Under the pieces are notes generated by a model. The model saw nothing but the letters and a program-made list of their open reading frames with translations. It searched no databases and was not told where the DNA came from. Made by a program: the position numbers and the translations under genes. This document shows, in pieces, positions 5,816 to 7,512 of a DNA stretch of 7,512 bases (the stretch's first letter is position 1; each line of letters opens with the position of its first letter). The DNA comes from an uncultured bacterium. GTDB lineage: Bacteria > Bacteroidota > Bacteroidia > Bacteroidales > Bacteroidaceae. The stretch covers positions 1 to 7,512 of the forward strand of contig CAJMQV010000091.1 in NCBI GenBank assembly GCA_905215575.1. The letters run 5' to 3'.

Positions 5816-7183
5816 TTATTTTTTTCCTACTTTTTTCACCGCCTCGGAAACCTTCAGTTCATCATCACCGTCATAAACCACAACATAAGCTCCCGGAAAA
5901 TCTGAGCTGATTTTTTTCAGTTTACTACGCACGGCCGAATAGTCGGTGCTTTCAAAATACAGGCATTTATAGAAATCGCCTTTCTTCACATAACGCACTG
6001 GCCAAAGTCCTTTCAACCGTTTGTCCTTTTGCGGCAACTCCTCGCGCACCGCCATCAACTGAATGTAAAAATGGACACCGCTTGCAGCAGTCTTCGTTTT
6101 TTCAACCTTTGGCTCGGCCGACTCTTTCTTCGCTTTTGTTTCCGATTTCTTTTCTTTATTTTTCTCTTTCGAATTATCGTTCTTTCCCTGTTTGCCCTGT
6201 TTCTTTTCAGCGTTGCGGTCAGTCTTCTTCTCCTCTCCGTCCTTCGAATTCTTACGTTTCGTATCTTCTTTCTCCTCCGGCTCGGCAACTTTTCCGCTCA
6301 AAGCCAACTGATGTGAAGCTTCGTCGAATATACCCATGGACGGATCCAGTTTCATCGGTACATTCTCTGTTTTCTGGGCATTCCGTGAGATCTTCAATTC
6401 TGCCAGACGCTCTTTTGCTTTTCCTTCCTTCAACGTATTGCGATAAGCCAGAATGGCATTAAAAATTGAAGCGGAAACATCCTCCACACCTTTTTGCGAT
6501 GTCAGATAGCTTTCTTCATCCCATGTGGAAATAAATCCAACCTCGGTCAGAATGGCCGGCATCATCGTATTCATCAGCACATAGAAACGGGCCTGCTGCA
6601 CGCCACGGTTTACCCGGGCACCGGCTTTGATATATTCTTCCTGCACCAGACGAGCCATCAGCTCACTGTTGTCCATATTCCGAACGCGCGCGGACTCCAG
6701 CAGCAGCGTGTTCTTGTATTTTTCCTCGTAGTCTTTCTCAAACTTGCGGGCAGAACTGTTCTCTTTTTCGGCCACCTGACCGGCAACATGACACACGGCA
6801 TCTCCCACAAAATAGGTTTCCGTACCACGGGCTATTTTGTTACTCTCGGAAGAGTTGGTATGAATGGATACAAACAGGTCGGCCTCGCGCTCGTTGGCTA
6901 TCTGTGCCCGTTCGTCCAACGTCAGATAAACATCCGACTGACGCGTAAGCACCACCGTGATTTCCGGATGCGACCGCAGGCGGCGCACCAGCTCCAACGC
7001 CACATTCAGATTGATATCCTTTTCCAACGCATATTCTCCCTGCGCGCCGATATCGTGTCCGCCGTGTCCGGCATCAATCACCAGTATAAAGTCATCTTTC
7101 GATGCATCAGCATTCTCAGCAAAGCCTGATAAAGAAAACAGGCAGCACACCAACATACATTTAGTCCTCAGTCTGAGGAACAT
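5816..7183 (-). CDS. N-acetylmuramoyl-L-alanine amidase with C-terminal SPOR-like domain, 455 aa
   Basis: Exported zinc hydrolase of the Amidase_3 (AmiC-like) family that cuts the bond between MurNAc and the peptide stem in peptidoglycan, acting in the periplasm and typically in daughter-cell separation. The start at 7183 has AAAGGA 6 nt upstream and gives a signal peptide (1-22 to 27, MFLRLRTKCMLVCCLFSLSG then FAENADA). The catalytic domain runs about 33-252, with zinc and catalytic residues in DAGHGG (His40), LEKDINL (Glu54), SIHTN (His108) and TEVGF (Glu214). Residues about 300-366 are a low-complexity Lys/Glu linker. Residues about 370-440 (HFYIQLMAV... KGLWPVRY... AYVVVYDG) look like the SPOR-type domain common on Bacteroidales amidases. 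Two upstream in-frame ATGs (7243, 7204) are less likely; 7243 precedes the probable transcription start. It converges with the membrane operon at a shared terminator and diverges from a 66-aa gene. Confidence 0.93.
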   Translation of the reverse strand: MFLRLRTKCMLVCCLFSLSGFAENADASKDDFILVIDAGHGGHDIGAQGEYALEKDINLNVALELVRRLRSHPEITVVLTRQSDVYLTLDERAQIANEREADLFVSIHTNSSESNKIARGTETYFVGDAVCHVAGQVAEKENSSARKFEKDYEEKYKNTLLLESARVRNMDNSELMARLVQEEYIKAGARVNRGVQQARFYVLMNTMMPAILTEVGFISTWDEESYLTSQKGVEDVSASIFNAILAYRNTLKEGKAKERLAELKISRNAQKTENVPMKLDPSMGIFDEASHQLALSGKVAEPEEKEDTKRKNSKDGEEKKTDRNAEKKQGKQGKNDNSKEKNKEKKSETKAKKESAEPKVEKTKTAASGVHFYIQLMAVREELPQKDKRLKGLWPVRYVKKGDFYKCLYFESTDYSAVRSKLKKISSDFPGAYVVVYDGDDELKVSEAVKKVGKK

Positions 7184-7189
7184 CTTTTT

Positions 7190-7195
7190 TCCTTT
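7190..7195 (-). promoter_or_regulatory. Ribosome binding site that decides the amidase start
   Basis: Minus-strand AAAGGA sits 6 nt before the ATG at 7183. This is the clearest Shine-Dalgarno-like site in the window and favours that start over ATGs at 7204 and 7243, which only add a basic extension before the signal peptide. Confidence 0.55.
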
Positions 7196-7224
7196 AAAAA
7201 ACATCCTTATTTTTATTTTACCGA

Positions 7225-7232
7225 CAAAGGTA
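7225..7232 (-). promoter_or_regulatory. Possible -7 element for the amidase gene
   Basis: Minus-strand TACCTTTG matches TAnnTTTG exactly. No TTTG-like -33 element is found at the expected distance (about 7251-7256), so this is half a promoter by consensus. It would place the transcription start near 7219, leaving a leader of about 36 nt before the ATG at 7183. Confidence 0.4.
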
Positions 7233-7301
7233 CAAATTTTCAAAAAAAACTTATACCTTTACTCTCGAAATAAAAAACAAACAGGAATAACAATAAAAGA
7301 A

Positions 7302-7502
7302 ATGAGTGACGGAAACTTTAATCGCAACCTGCTCCCCTACACTCCTTACCAGAGCGGAATGAAAGCCGGAAAGTCCATGGCGCGCATGAAAGCGCTCGAA
7401 GCCTTCAGAACATATCTCCAGAGCAAAGGAAATATGGATCAGGAAACCATGGAAAAAGAGTGTATGGAGTTTAAAAAGCTTCTTGAAAAAGCAATTATCT
7501 AA
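7302..7502 (+). CDS. Small conserved-looking protein of unknown function, 66 aa
   Basis: Not recognised. The frame from ATG 7302 to TAA 7502 is complete. The upstream sequence is A-rich (ATAAAAGAA), normal for this phylum. The protein is soluble and has no signal peptide or membrane helix. The first 20 residues are polar and loop-like with LLPYTPYQSGMKAGKS, then two predicted helices follow: about 24-42 (basic, MARMKALEAFRTYLQ) and about 46-65 (DQETMEKECMEFKKLLEKA). A two-helix, DNA- or protein-binding fold is possible but only a guess. It is transcribed divergently from the amidase, about 118 nt between starts, so the two could share regulation. Only 10 nt of the window remain after it, so its downstream neighbours and terminator cannot be seen. 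Confidence 0.75.
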   Translation: MSDGNFNRNLLPYTPYQSGMKAGKSMARMKALEAFRTYLQSKGNMDQETMEKECMEFKKLLEKAII

Positions 7503-7512
7503 AGTTTTTTGG

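Noticed and set aside
7254..7261. TACCTTTA as a plus-strand -7 element for the 66-aa gene
   Set aside because: It has one mismatch to TAnnTTTG and no TTTG-like -33 element at the right distance, so the evidence is too weak to list as a promoter.

Overview
The window looks like chromosome from a gut-type Bacteroidales bacterium. Parabacteroides or a close relative is my best guess, from the protein style and from the ruvX-def-TPR-thrS gene order. Promoter-like sites fit the Bacteroidetes pattern (TTTG, then TAnnTTTG) rather than the sigma-70 pattern, and start codons are mostly preceded by A-rich sequence instead of strong Shine-Dalgarno sites. I see no mobile element, CRISPR array, tRNA or rRNA. 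Genes are densely packed and no gene-free stretch exceeds about 240 bases.

Left part (1-4076, all minus strand): a translation and housekeeping cluster. In transcription order it is ruvX (RNase H-fold nuclease), def (peptide deformylase), a 656-residue secreted TPR protein and thrS (threonyl-tRNA synthetase, cut by the window's left edge). ruvX, def and the TPR gene are separated by 6-8 nt and are probably co-transcribed. A hairpin with a T-run follows the TPR gene, and thrS has its own likely promoter. Within thrS, GC content and codon use change sharply near position 300-350, which suggests a mosaic gene or an assembly join.

Middle part (4126-5807): a small minus-strand SPOR-domain lipoprotein gene stands back to back with a plus-strand three-gene operon. 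That operon encodes a YtxH-like membrane protein, a Holin-X (PF07332)-like two-helix membrane protein, and a basic 95-residue protein of unknown function. It starts at the best promoter in the window and ends at a 16-bp hairpin shared with the convergent amidase gene. A perfect 15-bp inverted repeat lies inside the holin-like gene.

Right part (5816-7502): a minus-strand exported N-acetylmuramoyl-L-alanine amidase (Amidase_3) with a charged linker and a C-terminal SPOR-like domain. Divergent from it is a 66-residue protein of unknown function. The SPOR lipoprotein, the amidase and the membrane trio give this half an envelope and cell-wall theme. I see no clearly new defence or biosynthetic system. 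The most unusual signals are the thrS composition break and the intragenic inverted repeat.
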